Shown one piece after another: positions 1 to 7,876 of a stretch of 37,717 bases of DNA; positions within the stretch are counted from its first letter, which is position 1; each line of letters starts with the position of its first letter. The notes beneath the pieces are model-generated. The model saw only the letters and a program-made list of their open reading frames with translations, made no database searches and was not told where the DNA came from. A program made the translations under genes and the position numbers. This DNA is from an uncultured Clostridia bacterium (lineage in GTDB: Bacteria; Bacillota; Clostridia; Oscillospirales; Ruminococcaceae), in the NCBI GenBank assembly GCA_947630555.1, contig CANRIA010000018.1, positions 1 to 37,717 of the forward strand, written 5' to 3'.

Positions 1-76
1 TGGTGGGAACAATAGGGCTCGAACCTATGACCCTCTGCTTGTAAGGCAGATGCTCTCCCAGCTGAGCTATGCTCCC
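1..76 (-). tRNA. tRNA-Val (anticodon UAC)
   Basis: Read on the minus strand this gives a complete cloverleaf: a 7-bp acceptor stem (GGGAGCA with TGTTCCC, one G-T pair), an anticodon stem TCTGC/GCAGA around the loop CTTACAA (anticodon TAC) and a T loop with GTTCGAG. The 3' CCA is genome-encoded at positions 1-3. A 6-bp hairpin (TATCGG-CGAA-CCGATA, 81-96) lies in the short leader between the promoter and the tRNA. Confidence 0.96.
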
Positions 77-105
77 AAACTATCGGCGAACCGATAACAA
101 ATCAT

Positions 106-135
106 ATTATACACCATTGAAAAGCGTTTGTCAAG
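106..135 (-). promoter_or_regulatory. Promoter of tRNA-Val
   Basis: On the minus strand a perfect TTGACA (130-135) is followed after 18 bp by a perfect TATAAT (106-111). It lies about 30 bp upstream of the tRNA, so the tRNA is transcribed on its own and does not depend on the protein operon before it. Confidence 0.85.
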
Positions 136-158
136 CACTTTTTGAAATTTTCGCTATT

Positions 159-674
159 TTATATTTCGCGCTGTTTCGCCTGCTTCGCCAGTTCCTTCAT
201 AAATACGGCAGGCACAGCAAACACCTTGCCGCCGCGAAATACCAAAAGCTGCCTGCTTCCCTTATCCAGCCTCAGCATATTGCGTATCATAGCCTTGTGC
301 TCTTTGCCGTCAAGCGTAAAACGCGCCATGTCAGGGGTAATATTGTAGCGCGAAAGCAACCTCTGCGCCATGCTCTTGTAAAAGCCGCTCGGCGCTACCA
401 AAAGCATTTCCATGTCATTCTTTGAAATGTATGCCGCCGCCGAAAACAACTTCACCACATATACAACATCGCGGATCCTTATCGCCGTCAGGACTACAAC
501 AAACATAACCCCGACAAAAACCAAAAGCGACGGTTCTCTGTTCTTGCCGAGAAATACTATCAAAAATTCAAGCAGAGCCGTAACAATCACTAATTCAGCC
601 AAAAAGCCAAGCGTTATTTTCCATGCCCTTTTTCTGTATAAACTGCACGCCAAACTTTTCTGTTCTTCGGTCAT
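159..674 (-). CDS. Small membrane protein of unknown function, last gene of the hslO operon
   Basis: A 171-residue protein starting at MTEEQKSLAC. The open frame extends further upstream, but this ATG has a strong ribosome site (AGGGGAG) and sits 10 bp after the hslO stop, whereas earlier starts would lie deep inside hslO. Two hydrophobic segments are visible at roughly residues 18-42 and 48-68, joined by a short loop. A soluble, basic C-terminal part of about 100 residues follows (…LLSRYNITPDMARFTLDGKE…). This predicts a membrane-anchored protein with a cytoplasmic tail. I do not recognise a named family. The tight spacing suggests co-transcription with hslO, but a role in redox stress would be guesswork. 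Confidence 0.75.
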   Translation of the reverse strand: MTEEQKSLACSLYRKRAWKITLGFLAELVIVTALLEFLIVFLGKNREPSLLVFVGVMFVVVLTAIRIRDVVYVVKLFSAAAYISKNDMEMLLVAPSGFYKSMAQRLLSRYNITPDMARFTLDGKEHKAMIRNMLRLDKGSRQLLVFRGGKVFAVPAVFMKELAKQAKQREI

Positions 675-684
675 GATAACTCCC

Positions 685-1575
685 CTACTCTTCTGTATTT
701 TCTGCAGCCCTTGCCGCCAAAGCCCGTATCTCGTCGGGCGTAAAAATATACTTTTTGTCACAGAAATGACATTCCACCTGTGTCTGCGGATCTTTCGCCA
801 TGTCTTCAAGTTCATCTTTGCCCGTACTGATAAGCGCCTGCTCCACCTTTTCGCGAGAGCAAGTGCAGCGGTATGCAACGTTAAAATCATCTAAAATATT
901 AGGCTCAAGCCCCTCAAGAGCCATAAGCGCTATGTCAGCGGCAGTTTTACCGCTCCGCAAAAGAGTAGTCACCGAAGACATTTTCTTTATGTTTTCTTCA
1001 ATAGCCGCAACGCTTTCTTCAGGTGCAAACGGCAAAAGCTCTATTATAAATCCCCCTGCCTGCTCTACCGAAAGGTCAGGCGCAACAAGCACGCCCAGCG
1101 CACACGCAGACGGCACCTGCTCGCTTGTCGCCAGGTAATTCGTTATGTCCTCGGCTATCTCGCCCGAAACTATAGGCACCTGTCCGCAGTAAGGCTCTTT
1201 CAGACCCATGTCTTTAACAACAGAAACATAACCGTCAGTGCCCACCGCACCGCGAACGTCCAGCTTTCCAAACTTATTCAGCGGTATCTCAACAACAGCG
1301 TTTTGTACATACGCGCGCACATTGCCCCGGCTGTCAGCAACAGCAATAAGCGCGCCGCACGGGCCTCCGCCGTTTATGCGAACCGTAACACTGTCTTTTT
1401 CGCCTTTAAGACCAAACCCCATAAGCGATGCCGCCATTGCCAGCCTGCCAAGAGCCGCCGTCACCACCGCCGAAGTTTTGTGTATCCGCTCTATCTCGTT
1501 TACTATGTCTTTGCCGTCAATAGCGCTGCACACTACCGATGCATCAGCAGATATCGCCCTGACTATCCTGCCCAT
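685..1575 (-). CDS. hslO: Hsp33 redox-regulated chaperone
   Basis: A 296-residue protein from MGRIVRAISADASV, chosen because GTAGGAGAT precedes it and because the longer frame would overlap the methyltransferase stop. Hsp33 is a cytosolic holdase that switches on when oxidants release zinc from four C-terminal cysteines. All four are visible: a CTC motif (residues about 237-239) and a CHFC motif (about 270-273), spaced as in the family. The N-terminal substrate-binding domain carries typical family features (VTAALGRLAMAASLMG, GPCGALIAVAD). Length matches the family (about 290). It lies 8 bp after the methyltransferase gene and 9 bp before the small membrane protein gene, so it is the third gene of a four-gene operon. 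Confidence 0.95.
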   Translation of the reverse strand: MGRIVRAISADASVVCSAIDGKDIVNEIERIHKTSAVVTAALGRLAMAASLMGFGLKGEKDSVTVRINGGGPCGALIAVADSRGNVRAYVQNAVVEIPLNKFGKLDVRGAVGTDGYVSVVKDMGLKEPYCGQVPIVSGEIAEDITNYLATSEQVPSACALGVLVAPDLSVEQAGGFIIELLPFAPEESVAAIEENIKKMSSVTTLLRSGKTAADIALMALEGLEPNILDDFNVAYRCTCSREKVEQALISTGKDELEDMAKDPQTQVECHFCDKKYIFTPDEIRALAARAAENTEE

Positions 1576-1583
1576 AAAATCTC

Positions 1584-2321
1584 CTACTTCTTTATCGCTA
1601 AAAATAATGCCCTCTCGCACTGCTCTGTCGCCGCATTTTCGGTTAGTCCGTCAAATATGCCTGCAACCTCAAAGCCTGCCTCTTTAAGCCACTTTTCCAC
1701 ATCTGCCAAAGGGTATGCGTATTCTTCAAAATCCTCGCAGAACCTATCGTATCTGCCGTCCTCGCCGTATGCGAACATATCAAGCGCTATCTCTACCCTG
1801 CCGCCGCCGCTGTAAAAATTCTGCCATACACAAAACACCTGCTCGTTCTCAAAAACAAACGCGTTGTCGGCTAGCACCTCGCTGTGCTTGAAAATAGTGT
1901 TCATGTCAAAAATGAACACTCCGCCGCCGCGCAGGTTTTCAAACGCCCTTGCAAAGGCTTCCCTCACCTGCTTGCCTCCGCGCAGATGACAAAAACAGTC
2001 AAGCGACGATACCAGCAGGTCAACCTCACCGCCCAGATCAAGCTTTGTCATGTCCTGATGTATGTATTGAACGCTGCTTTCGCAGCAAGCCTTGCAGGAG
2101 GCTATTGACAGCATCTCCTCTGATATGTCAACCCCTATGGTGTTGTACCCTGCCAAAGCCAAACGCCGCGAAATCTCTCCCGTACCGCAGCCGAGGTCGG
2201 CAGCCCTGCCGCTTTTCACGCCGTACCTTTGCGCAAGCTGAATGTACCGCGCCGCAATGGAGTCGTAATCGACGTCCTTCATCAGCAGGTCGTAAAAGTG
2301 CGCAAATCCACCGTCGTACAT
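1584..2321 (-). CDS. Class I SAM-dependent methyltransferase
   Basis: A 245-residue protein. Motif I, AADLGCGTGEISRRLALAG (residues about 40-58), is the SAM-binding glycine loop. The acidic residue after strand 2 (IGVDISEEML, about 62-71) should contact the SAM ribose, and LLVSSLDCFCHL (about 101-112) matches motif IV. The C-terminal half (DMNTIFKHSEVL, YAYPLADVEKWLKEAGFE) resembles the broad group of small-molecule methyltransferases, but the substrate cannot be read from the sequence. Its ATG begins 1 bp after the stop of the YerC-like gene, so the two are probably translationally coupled. Confidence 0.85.
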   Translation of the reverse strand: MYDGGFAHFYDLLMKDVDYDSIAARYIQLAQRYGVKSGRAADLGCGTGEISRRLALAGYNTIGVDISEEMLSIASCKACCESSVQYIHQDMTKLDLGGEVDLLVSSLDCFCHLRGGKQVREAFARAFENLRGGGVFIFDMNTIFKHSEVLADNAFVFENEQVFCVWQNFYSGGGRVEIALDMFAYGEDGRYDRFCEDFEEYAYPLADVEKWLKEAGFEVAGIFDGLTENAATEQCERALFLAIKK

Positions 2322-2322
2322 G

Positions 2323-2631
2323 TTACTTTTTCTTGTCTTTCAAATCTTTCAGCCTGCCGAAAACAATGTTGTAACCGCCGCTGCCGTCATATGAAAGCGA
2401 CCTGTTCACCCTGCTTATCGTCGCTGTAGAAGCGCCCGTTTCTCTCACTATGTCGTTGTAGACGTATTTTTCGGTAAGCATTTTAGCCACCTGATACCTC
2501 TGCGACAGCGCTTTCAGCTCGGGCACAGTGCAAAGGTCTTTAAAGAACAGCCTGCACTCGTCAATATCTTTAAGGCAAAGCACAGCCTCATAAAGATCGT
2601 CAAGATTGCTTATTTCCAGTTTATCTCTCAT
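2323..2631 (-). CDS. YerC/YecD-type TrpR-related DNA-binding protein
   Basis: A 102-residue protein starting MRDKLEISNLDDLYEAVL. A GTG three codons upstream (2640) is open, but the Shine-Dalgarno AAAGGG directly abuts that GTG and is 8 nt from this ATG, so the ATG is preferred. The fold is the all-helical TrpR-like repressor domain. LKALSQRYQVAKMLTEKYVYNDIVRETGASTATISRVNRSL carries the helix-turn-helix (about residues 55-82), and SRVNRSL is characteristic of the YerC/YecD family. These are presumed transcription regulators with no known ligand. It is the first gene of the operon leading to hslO. Confidence 0.88.
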   Translation of the reverse strand: MRDKLEISNLDDLYEAVLCLKDIDECRLFFKDLCTVPELKALSQRYQVAKMLTEKYVYNDIVRETGASTATISRVNRSLSYDGSGGYNIVFGRLKDLKDKKK

Positions 2632-2692
2632 AACTATCACCCTTTACAAAAGATCTCGGGGCAGCCAGTCCGCCCTATATTTATTTTAACAC

Positions 2693-2698
2693 ATTATA
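2693..2698 (-). promoter_or_regulatory. Likely -10 box for the YerC-hslO operon
   Basis: A perfect TATAAT on the minus strand, about 62 bp before the YerC-like start codon. No good -35 box stands 16-18 bp upstream (only an A-rich CAAAAA), so this rests on the -10 alone. Confidence 0.45.
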
Positions 2699-2747
2699 CT
2701 GTGAAAGTAAAGCGGTTTTTGAAATTTTAATAAATAAACTCTGTTCA

Positions 2748-3626
2748 CGCAAAAGTATTAAACCCTGTCAAGAAACTAAAAGTTTTCGATCGACCCTTTT
2801 TCAAAAGGGTCGTCAGGGTCAAGGGGCGGAAGCCCATTGTCGCCGTCCGCAGACGGCGAAACCCCCATACGGCAGGCGCTCTGAGAGGGGTGAATGATAA
2901 AACAGTCCTGTGGACTGTTTTATCAGAGGGGAGGCTCTGCAAGAGAGAGCCTCCCCTTGTTGTAGTGCGCATCTCTTTTTCCGCGTTCCATTATGGAACG
3001 CCATACAAAGTGAAAATCCCACACATTTTGCCTCTTGCCTCTGATAATCTTGCTTCTAAAAAGGGAACGCCATACAAAGTGTAAAATCACATCAAAGAAA
3101 TGCACCAAAGTATTAGCACACTCAAAATGAGGGAGTAACCGAAGTACAGAGGGCGTTGAACGAAAAAAGCCCGTCACGACGTAAGGCGTGCGCCGCCGAC
3201 CGTTTATGGCGGCAAGGGCTTTTTAGATATGCACTTTGTTGTTAAGCATGGAAGAAGCCTCGCAGAGGGTTCTTCGGCACTTGCAAGACTGTTTACAGTC
3301 TTGCAACGTGTACGCTCCTGCGCTGCGCGTAAGCGCAAACTTTTAACATAGCTATTGCACACGCAAGCGTGCGCAGGCAAGAAAACTAAGGTCTTATCAT
3401 AGGGGAGGCTCTCTCTTGCAGAGCCTCCCCTCTTAGAAAACAGTTCACCGAACTGTTTTCTAATTCACCCCTTGCAGAGCGCCTAACGCTTTTTCGGGGG
3501 CGCCGCCCCCGTACCCCTGCAAGCCTTTTGAAAAAGGCTTGACCGAAAACTTTCCCTTTCTTGACAAGACTTGAAGCCTTTGCGTATTATGAAGTGTTGA
3601 ACAGTTCCGCAGGCTTGCGCGACAGC
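2748..3626. repeat. Composite modular hairpin repeat, copy 1 (full inverted arrangement)
   Basis: The roughly 1-kb gap between the YerC-like gene and the LCP gene has no credible gene. Left to right it holds hairpin modules: A (2792-2811, GACCCTTTTTCAAAAGGGTC); B (2841-2858); C (2896-2924, around CAGTCCTGTGGACTG); D (2927-2957, AGGGGAGGCTC…GAGCCTCCCCT); E (2983-3001, GCGTTCCATTATGGAACGC); F (3163-3224, a three-way junction closed by AAAAGCCC/GGGCTTTT); G (3249-3306); H (3357-3374). Then D' (3401-3431), C' (3434-3462), B' (3496-3510) and A' (3521-3540) follow in reverse orientation, so the ends are inverted versions of each other. Each outer edge carries a block like TTGACAAGACTTGAAGCCTT. Between E and F a short heptamer block (about 3029-3060) is flanked by an 18-bp direct repeat (2996-3013 and 3064-3081). 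Confidence 0.85.
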
Positions 3627-3640
3627 GCAAAAATACAGAT

Positions 3641-3674
3641 AAAAAACGGCGCTCGACATTAAGTCGATGCGCCG
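3641..3674 (-). terminator. Intrinsic terminator of the LCP gene
   Basis: On the minus strand, 8 bp after the LCP stop, CGGCGC-(A)-TCGAC pairs with GTCGA-GCGCCG (11 bp with one bulged A, 5-nt loop). The stem is followed directly by TTTTTT. Confidence 0.85.
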
Positions 3675-3681
3675 CAAAATT

Positions 3682-5262
3682 TTAGTCGCCGTATATAACG
3701 CCCTGCATTTTCTTTATGCTATCATTAAAGTCTATGCCCAGGCAGTCCATGCCGTCTACCCATACGCTCCACCACATGCCATCGGCAGGCACTCTCTGCT
3801 CTACCCTCTCGTAGCCCAGATAGCTTACCGAGTGCATTATCAAATCGAGCATTTCACCCTTGCTCATGTCGGTCGTCAGCAGCGGCAGCATGGTGTCAAG
3901 CAGGTCGTTAAGCTCAAATATGCTAAGATCCTGCGCCTTTTTCAGTATCTCCTGCAATACCCTTCTCTGCCTCTGCGTGCGCTCAAAGTCCGCGTTGCCT
4001 ACATATCTTATTCGCGCAAATCTCAGTGCCTGCTTGCCGTTTAAGTGATACATACCCTCACCGTGGTTGTTTGGTATAACGTCTTTAAGCGTTTCCATTT
4101 CAGCCGCATTGATGTACATATCAACGCCGCCCACCGCATCTATAACGCTCTCAAACGAAAGGAAATCGACCTGCACGAATTTGTCTATCCTTATCTTAAA
4201 GTTGCTCTCTATCGTCTGTATCAAAAGGTCTGCGCCGCCCCACGCATACGAGTGGTTCAGCTTGCTGTAGCCTATGCCCGGTATCATGATGTATATATCA
4301 CGCATTATCGAAGTCATAACTATCTGCTTTGTTTCCTTGTTTATAGATACCAGTATCATAGAGTCGCTTCTGCCGCGGTAGTCGTGCGTTCTCGCATCAG
4401 TGCCTATCAGCAGAATGTTCAGCACATCGTCTGAGAACCTTATCGGCGTGGAGCTCTGAACATTGCTGTCTATCTGGCTTTGCAGCTCGTCAATAACGCT
4501 GTCAGGCGAATCGGGTACGCTGCTGCCGTTTGGCTGTACATATTCGCCCGGGTCTATCTCAATGCTGTCATAGATCGAGTTGTCATAAGTCCTGTCAACA
4601 ACGTTCACCTTGTCCAGCTTCGTCATTATATAAATGCCGACCGCCGCTATAGCTATCATTATTATAAGAAGTATTATAAGCAGCACCAGCAGCACTTTTT
4701 TCTTTGTCGTCCACTTTTTCTTTGCTTGCCTTTTCCCACCGTGGTGCTCACGGTGCTCGTATCTCTCGTCGTCATCTTCTGTATGTCTGCTCGGCGCAGG
4801 CTGCGCTTTCGGGCGGTCATAAGGCTTAGTGTCAGCCTTGCTCCCCTGCCCTTTTTCTTCCGCCTTATCTTTTGGCTCTTGCGGCTTTTGCTCTATCTGC
4901 GGCTCGCTCTGCGCATTTATCGCACCCATAATCTGCGCCGCCTTTGCTTCTTCCGTCATGGGGCTGCGCTCTGTTTTCGGCGCTTCTTCTGCCGCAGGTT
5001 TTGCTTCTTCAGCCACAGGCTTTGGTGCTTCTGCCCGCGGCGAAGTCCTGCGCCCATTCATCATGCGCTCAAGTTCCATAAGTCTTTTGTCAGTCGGCGA
5101 AAGATGCTCTTTCTGCGGCATTGCCTTTGCTTCACCCTTTTCGGTATTTTCTGTATTCTCTGTATTCTCAGCAATACCGCCGCCCTGCTGCATACGCTCG
5201 GCGCGCTTTTTCATCGCCTCTGCAATTATATCATTTATATCTTTTTCTTTATTATCCGGCAT
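3682..5262 (-). CDS. LytR-CpsA-Psr (LCP) family cell-wall glycopolymer ligase
   Basis: A 526-residue protein from MPDNKEKDINDI, selected by AAGGAG at proper spacing. LCP enzymes attach teichoic-acid-like or capsular polymers from a lipid carrier to peptidoglycan outside the cell. Here the long N-terminal cytoplasmic region (1-185) is charged and low-complexity, with an ENT tripeptide run at 33-41 encoded by a 9-nt tandem repeat and Ala/Glu/Pro-rich stretches. One membrane segment follows (about 189-212). The LCP domain (about 278-460) shows LLIGTDAR, RGRSDSMILVSIN, SIMRDIYI, KLNHSYAWGG and FARIRY…DFERTQRQR, which carry the conserved Arg/Asp residues that bind the pyrophosphate. The cytoplasmic tail is unusually long for the family. 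It is a single-gene unit with its own promoter and terminator. Confidence 0.93.
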   Translation of the reverse strand: MPDNKEKDINDIIAEAMKKRAERMQQGGGIAENTENTENTEKGEAKAMPQKEHLSPTDKRLMELERMMNGRRTSPRAEAPKPVAEEAKPAAEEAPKTERSPMTEEAKAAQIMGAINAQSEPQIEQKPQEPKDKAEEKGQGSKADTKPYDRPKAQPAPSRHTEDDDERYEHREHHGGKRQAKKKWTTKKKVLLVLLIILLIIMIAIAAVGIYIMTKLDKVNVVDRTYDNSIYDSIEIDPGEYVQPNGSSVPDSPDSVIDELQSQIDSNVQSSTPIRFSDDVLNILLIGTDARTHDYRGRSDSMILVSINKETKQIVMTSIMRDIYIMIPGIGYSKLNHSYAWGGADLLIQTIESNFKIRIDKFVQVDFLSFESVIDAVGGVDMYINAAEMETLKDVIPNNHGEGMYHLNGKQALRFARIRYVGNADFERTQRQRRVLQEILKKAQDLSIFELNDLLDTMLPLLTTDMSKGEMLDLIMHSVSYLGYERVEQRVPADGMWWSVWVDGMDCLGIDFNDSIKKMQGVIYGD

Positions 5263-5316
5263 AATTATCTCCTTACCTTTATACATGACCGCAAAAGTTT
5301 TCGACGTACACAAAAC

Positions 5317-5345
5317 AGTATAACACATTTAAGTCTGAATGTCAA
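5317..5345 (-). promoter_or_regulatory. Promoter of the LCP gene
   Basis: Minus strand: TTGACA (5340-5345), 17 bp, TATACT (5317-5322). It is divergent from the promoter at 5354-5382 with only 8 bp between the two -35 boxes, so polymerase binding at one may affect the other. Confidence 0.8.
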
Positions 5346-5353
5346 ATATTTTG

Positions 5354-5382
5354 TTGACATAAAGAAAAATATATATTATAAT
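5354..5382 (+). promoter_or_regulatory. Promoter of the nucleotidyltransferase gene
   Basis: Perfect TTGACA (5354-5359), 17 bp, perfect TATAAT (5377-5382). The predicted start of transcription is near 5389, giving a leader of about 60 nt before the gene at 5453. Confidence 0.88.
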
Positions 5383-5452
5383 GTATGTAGTAATTTTGAT
5401 TTTATCATGACAAATTTGCTATATCTTTTAACAAATTGAACGGAGGATAACA

Positions 5453-6352
5453 ATGGCACAGAAGAAAATAACGCTCGTCATAATGGCAGCAGGAATGGGT
5501 TCGCGCTTTGGCAAGGGAATAAAACAACTCGCAAATGTAGGGCCGAACAACGAGATAATCATGGACTACTCAATATACGATGCCGTAAAAGCAGGCGTGG
5601 GCAAGGTGGTCTTCATTATCAGAAAAGACTTTGAGCAGCAGTTCAGAGAAAGCATAGGGGACAGGATCTCAAAAATAGTCGAGACAGAGTATGTTTACCA
5701 GCACACTGATATGCTTCCCGAAGGCTTCAGTGCGCCCGAAAGAACCAAACCGTGGGGCACGGGTCACGCAATTCTTTGCTGCAAAGGCGCTGTTAAAGAG
5801 CCGTTCATTATTATAAATGCCGACGACTTTTACGGCAGGCAGGCGTTTTACAGCCTTGTTGATTTTCTGCGCGAAAACGACGACCCGAACACTTTGGGCA
5901 TGGCAGGTTTTATACTGAAAAATACGCTTTCGGATAACGGCACGGTAACAAGGGGCATTTGCGGTGTTGATGGTGAAAATTGCCTGAGCAGCATTAAAGA
6001 AACCTTTGAAATCCGCCGCTGCGACGACGGCAAGGTGCGCTCTCTCAAAACGAATGAGGAGATAGACGAAAACAGCTATGTTTCGATGAATATGTGGGCT
6101 TGTGCTCCCGAATTTATAGATGCTTTGGAAGACCGTTTCAAAACGTTTCTTAAAGATAATATTAACGATCTGAAAGCCGAATTTTTGCTGCCGATAATCA
6201 TTGAAGAAATGCTGAACAACGGTGAGTGCAAAGTTAAAGTTTTTGAGACAAACGACAAGTGGTTCGGCGTAACTTATGCCGAAGATACGCAGCTTTTCAG
6301 AGATTGCATAAGAGAACTTATCAAGGCAGGGGAGTACCCCGAAAAACTTTGA
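5453..6352 (+). CDS. Sugar-phosphate nucleotidyltransferase-like protein
   Basis: A 299-residue protein preceded by CGGAGGATAACA. The N-terminus KITLVIMAAGMGSRFGKGIKQL (about 5-26) is the nucleotide-binding loop of the NTP_transferase family, which joins NTP and a sugar-1-phosphate. PWGTGHAILCCKG (about 103-115) and IIINADDFYG (about 121-130, the metal-binding Asp) are the other hallmark motifs. Unlike RmlA or GalU it has no obvious C-terminal hexapeptide domain, and the sugar cannot be told from the sequence. It stands alone, divergent from the LCP gene, and the shared promoter region suggests a cell-envelope role; that is inference from position only. Confidence 0.85.
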   Translation: MAQKKITLVIMAAGMGSRFGKGIKQLANVGPNNEIIMDYSIYDAVKAGVGKVVFIIRKDFEQQFRESIGDRISKIVETEYVYQHTDMLPEGFSAPERTKPWGTGHAILCCKGAVKEPFIIINADDFYGRQAFYSLVDFLRENDDPNTLGMAGFILKNTLSDNGTVTRGICGVDGENCLSSIKETFEIRRCDDGKVRSLKTNEEIDENSYVSMNMWACAPEFIDALEDRFKTFLKDNINDLKAEFLLPIIIEEMLNNGECKVKVFETNDKWFGVTYAEDTQLFRDCIRELIKAGEYPEKL

Positions 6353-6375
6353 GCGTAAAATAAAAAAATGTTGTT

Positions 6376-6400
6376 CGCCGTCGCTTATTTTGCGGCGGCG
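6376..6400 (+). other. Strong hairpin between the nucleotidyltransferase gene and mnmE
   Basis: A 9-bp GC-rich stem (CGCCGTCGC with GCGGCGGCG, one G-T pair) with a 7-nt loop begins 23 bp after the preceding stop. It is followed by ATTTCAAA, not a T-run, and ends 10 nt before the mnmE Shine-Dalgarno. It may be a weak terminator or a leader hairpin of mnmE. Confidence 0.5.
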
Positions 6401-6419
6401 ATTTCAAAGGGGCGATATT

Positions 6420-7799
6420 TTGCACGAAATTAGCGAGATAAATGATACAGTTTGCGCCGTTTCAACACCGCCTGCGGCAGGGGGCATTTCGGTAATTCGC
6501 ATAAGCGGCGAGAAGGCTATTGATATTGCGGCGAAAATTTTTCAGCCTTTCGGCGGAGAAAAAGTAGCTGAAATGCGCGGTCACACCTGCGTTTACGGCA
6601 AGGTGGTGTATGGCGGCGAGCGGCTCGACGATGCGCTTCTTACAGTGTTCCGCGCGCCAAAAAGTTACACGGGTGAAAACGTCGCGGAAATTTCATGCCA
6701 CGGCGGTGTTTACCTTACAAAGCGCGTTCTGCGTGCCTGCATTGAAAGCGGCGCTAAACCGGCTGCGGCAGGGGAGTTTACAAAACGCGCATTTTTAAAC
6801 GGCAAAATGTCGCTAACGCAGGCAGAGTCGGTAATGGAACTGATTTCTGCAAGCGGTGACAGCGCTCTGCGCAGCGCCAACGGCGTAAAAGAAGGCAGGC
6901 TTTTCAGGCAGATAAACGAGGCGTGCCAAAAACTTCTCAGCCTGCTTGCCGATTTAGCCGCTTGGAACGACTACCCCGACGAGGATATTCCTGCGGTGCA
7001 GACGAATAGCATGGAAGCGGCTTTAAATGAGGTTTCTTCGGCGCTGGAGCGCGTTTTGCTTACCTACGACAGCGGCAGAATTTTCAGGAACGGCTGTGAT
7101 ACCGCTATAGTTGGCAAGCCGAATGTGGGAAAATCAACGCTGATGAATATGCTGCTGGGCTACAGGCGGTCGATCGTTACAGATATTGCAGGCACAACGC
7201 GAGATGTTATTGAAGAAAGCGCGGAGGTCGGCGGCGTTTTGCTGCGGCTGAGCGACACGGCAGGCATTCACACCGCAGGCGATGAGGTGGAGAGCGTTGG
7301 CGTTGACCTGGCGCAGGGAAAGCTTGAAAACTGCGAGCTGGCTTTGGCGGTGTTTGATTGCTCGCAGCCGCTTGACAGTGACGACAGGCAGATAATTGAA
7401 AGCCTGCGCGGCAAAAACTGTATCATAATTCTTAATAAAACAGACCTCGGCATGAGTGTTGACAAGAGCGAATTTGCCGAATTTGCGCAGGTCGTTGAGG
7501 TATCTGCAAAGAATGAAAGCGGCATGGAGGCTCTTGAAAACGCAGTAGTTAAGGCGCTTGGTCTGCGCGAGTTTGACCCACAAAACGCTCTGTTTGCAAA
7601 TGAGCGGCAGAAGGCTTGCGCTGAAGAAGCTTTGAAATACACGCAGGCAGCTAGGGAAGCGCTGACAGGCGGCGAAACGCTCGATGCGGTGACTATCTTG
7701 ATAGACAAAGCTGCCGACTGCCTTATGGAACTTACAGGCGAAAAGGTGACAGATGCGGTGGTAGAGCAGGTTTTTTCACGTTTTTGTGTTGGCAAATAA
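6420..7799 (+). CDS. mnmE: tRNA-modifying GTPase MnmE
   Basis: A 459-residue protein. With MnmG it builds the 5-carboxymethylaminomethyl group on wobble uridine 34 of tRNAs. I choose a TTG start at 6420 (read as Met, then HEISEINDTVCAVSTP), because AAAGGGG stands 7 nt upstream and the resulting length matches the family; an upstream TTG at 6390 lies inside a hairpin. Visible features: the N-terminal THF-binding domain (GGISVIRISG, KSYTGENVAEISCHGG); the G domain inserted in the helical domain with GKPNVGKST (232-240), DIAGTTRD, DTAG and NKTD; and the C-terminal CVGK (456-459), equivalent to the catalytic CxGK. The mnmE-mnmG-rsmG order is typical near replication origins. Confidence 0.96.
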   Translation: MHEISEINDTVCAVSTPPAAGGISVIRISGEKAIDIAAKIFQPFGGEKVAEMRGHTCVYGKVVYGGERLDDALLTVFRAPKSYTGENVAEISCHGGVYLTKRVLRACIESGAKPAAAGEFTKRAFLNGKMSLTQAESVMELISASGDSALRSANGVKEGRLFRQINEACQKLLSLLADLAAWNDYPDEDIPAVQTNSMEAALNEVSSALERVLLTYDSGRIFRNGCDTAIVGKPNVGKSTLMNMLLGYRRSIVTDIAGTTRDVIEESAEVGGVLLRLSDTAGIHTAGDEVESVGVDLAQGKLENCELALAVFDCSQPLDSDDRQIIESLRGKNCIIILNKTDLGMSVDKSEFAEFAQVVEVSAKNESGMEALENAVVKALGLREFDPQNALFANERQKACAEEALKYTQAAREALTGGETLDAVTILIDKAADCLMELTGEKVTDAVVEQVFSRFCVGK

Positions 7800-7800
7800 A

Positions 7801-7816
7801 TGTTCCACGTGGAACA
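7801..7816. promoter_or_regulatory. parS-like site 1 (perfect palindrome)
   Basis: TGTTCCACGTGGAACA, a perfect 16-bp palindrome two bases after the mnmE stop codon begins its final position. It matches the bacterial ParB-binding consensus TGTTNCACGTGAAACA apart from one base and its symmetry. Confidence 0.8.
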
Positions 7817-7837
7817 AACGAAGCCCGATAGGTGCAA

Positions 7838-7853
7838 TGTTCCATGTGGAACA
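7838..7853. promoter_or_regulatory. parS-like site 2 (one mismatch)
   Basis: TGTTCCATGTGGAACA, differing from site 1 by one central base. It lies 22 bp further on, in the mnmE-mnmG gap. Confidence 0.65.
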
Positions 7854-7876
7854 ATTTGATAGAAAGGGGCAGAAAA

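Noticed and set aside
2745-3177. Short open frames within composite repeat copy 1, and similar ones in the other copies
   Set aside because: They run through palindromic hairpins, lack ribosome sites and are not kept in the same frame in other copies.
4480-5439. 319-residue plus-strand open frame
   Set aside because: Antisense to the low-complexity LCP N-terminus; Cys/Arg/Phe-rich with no recognisable motif.
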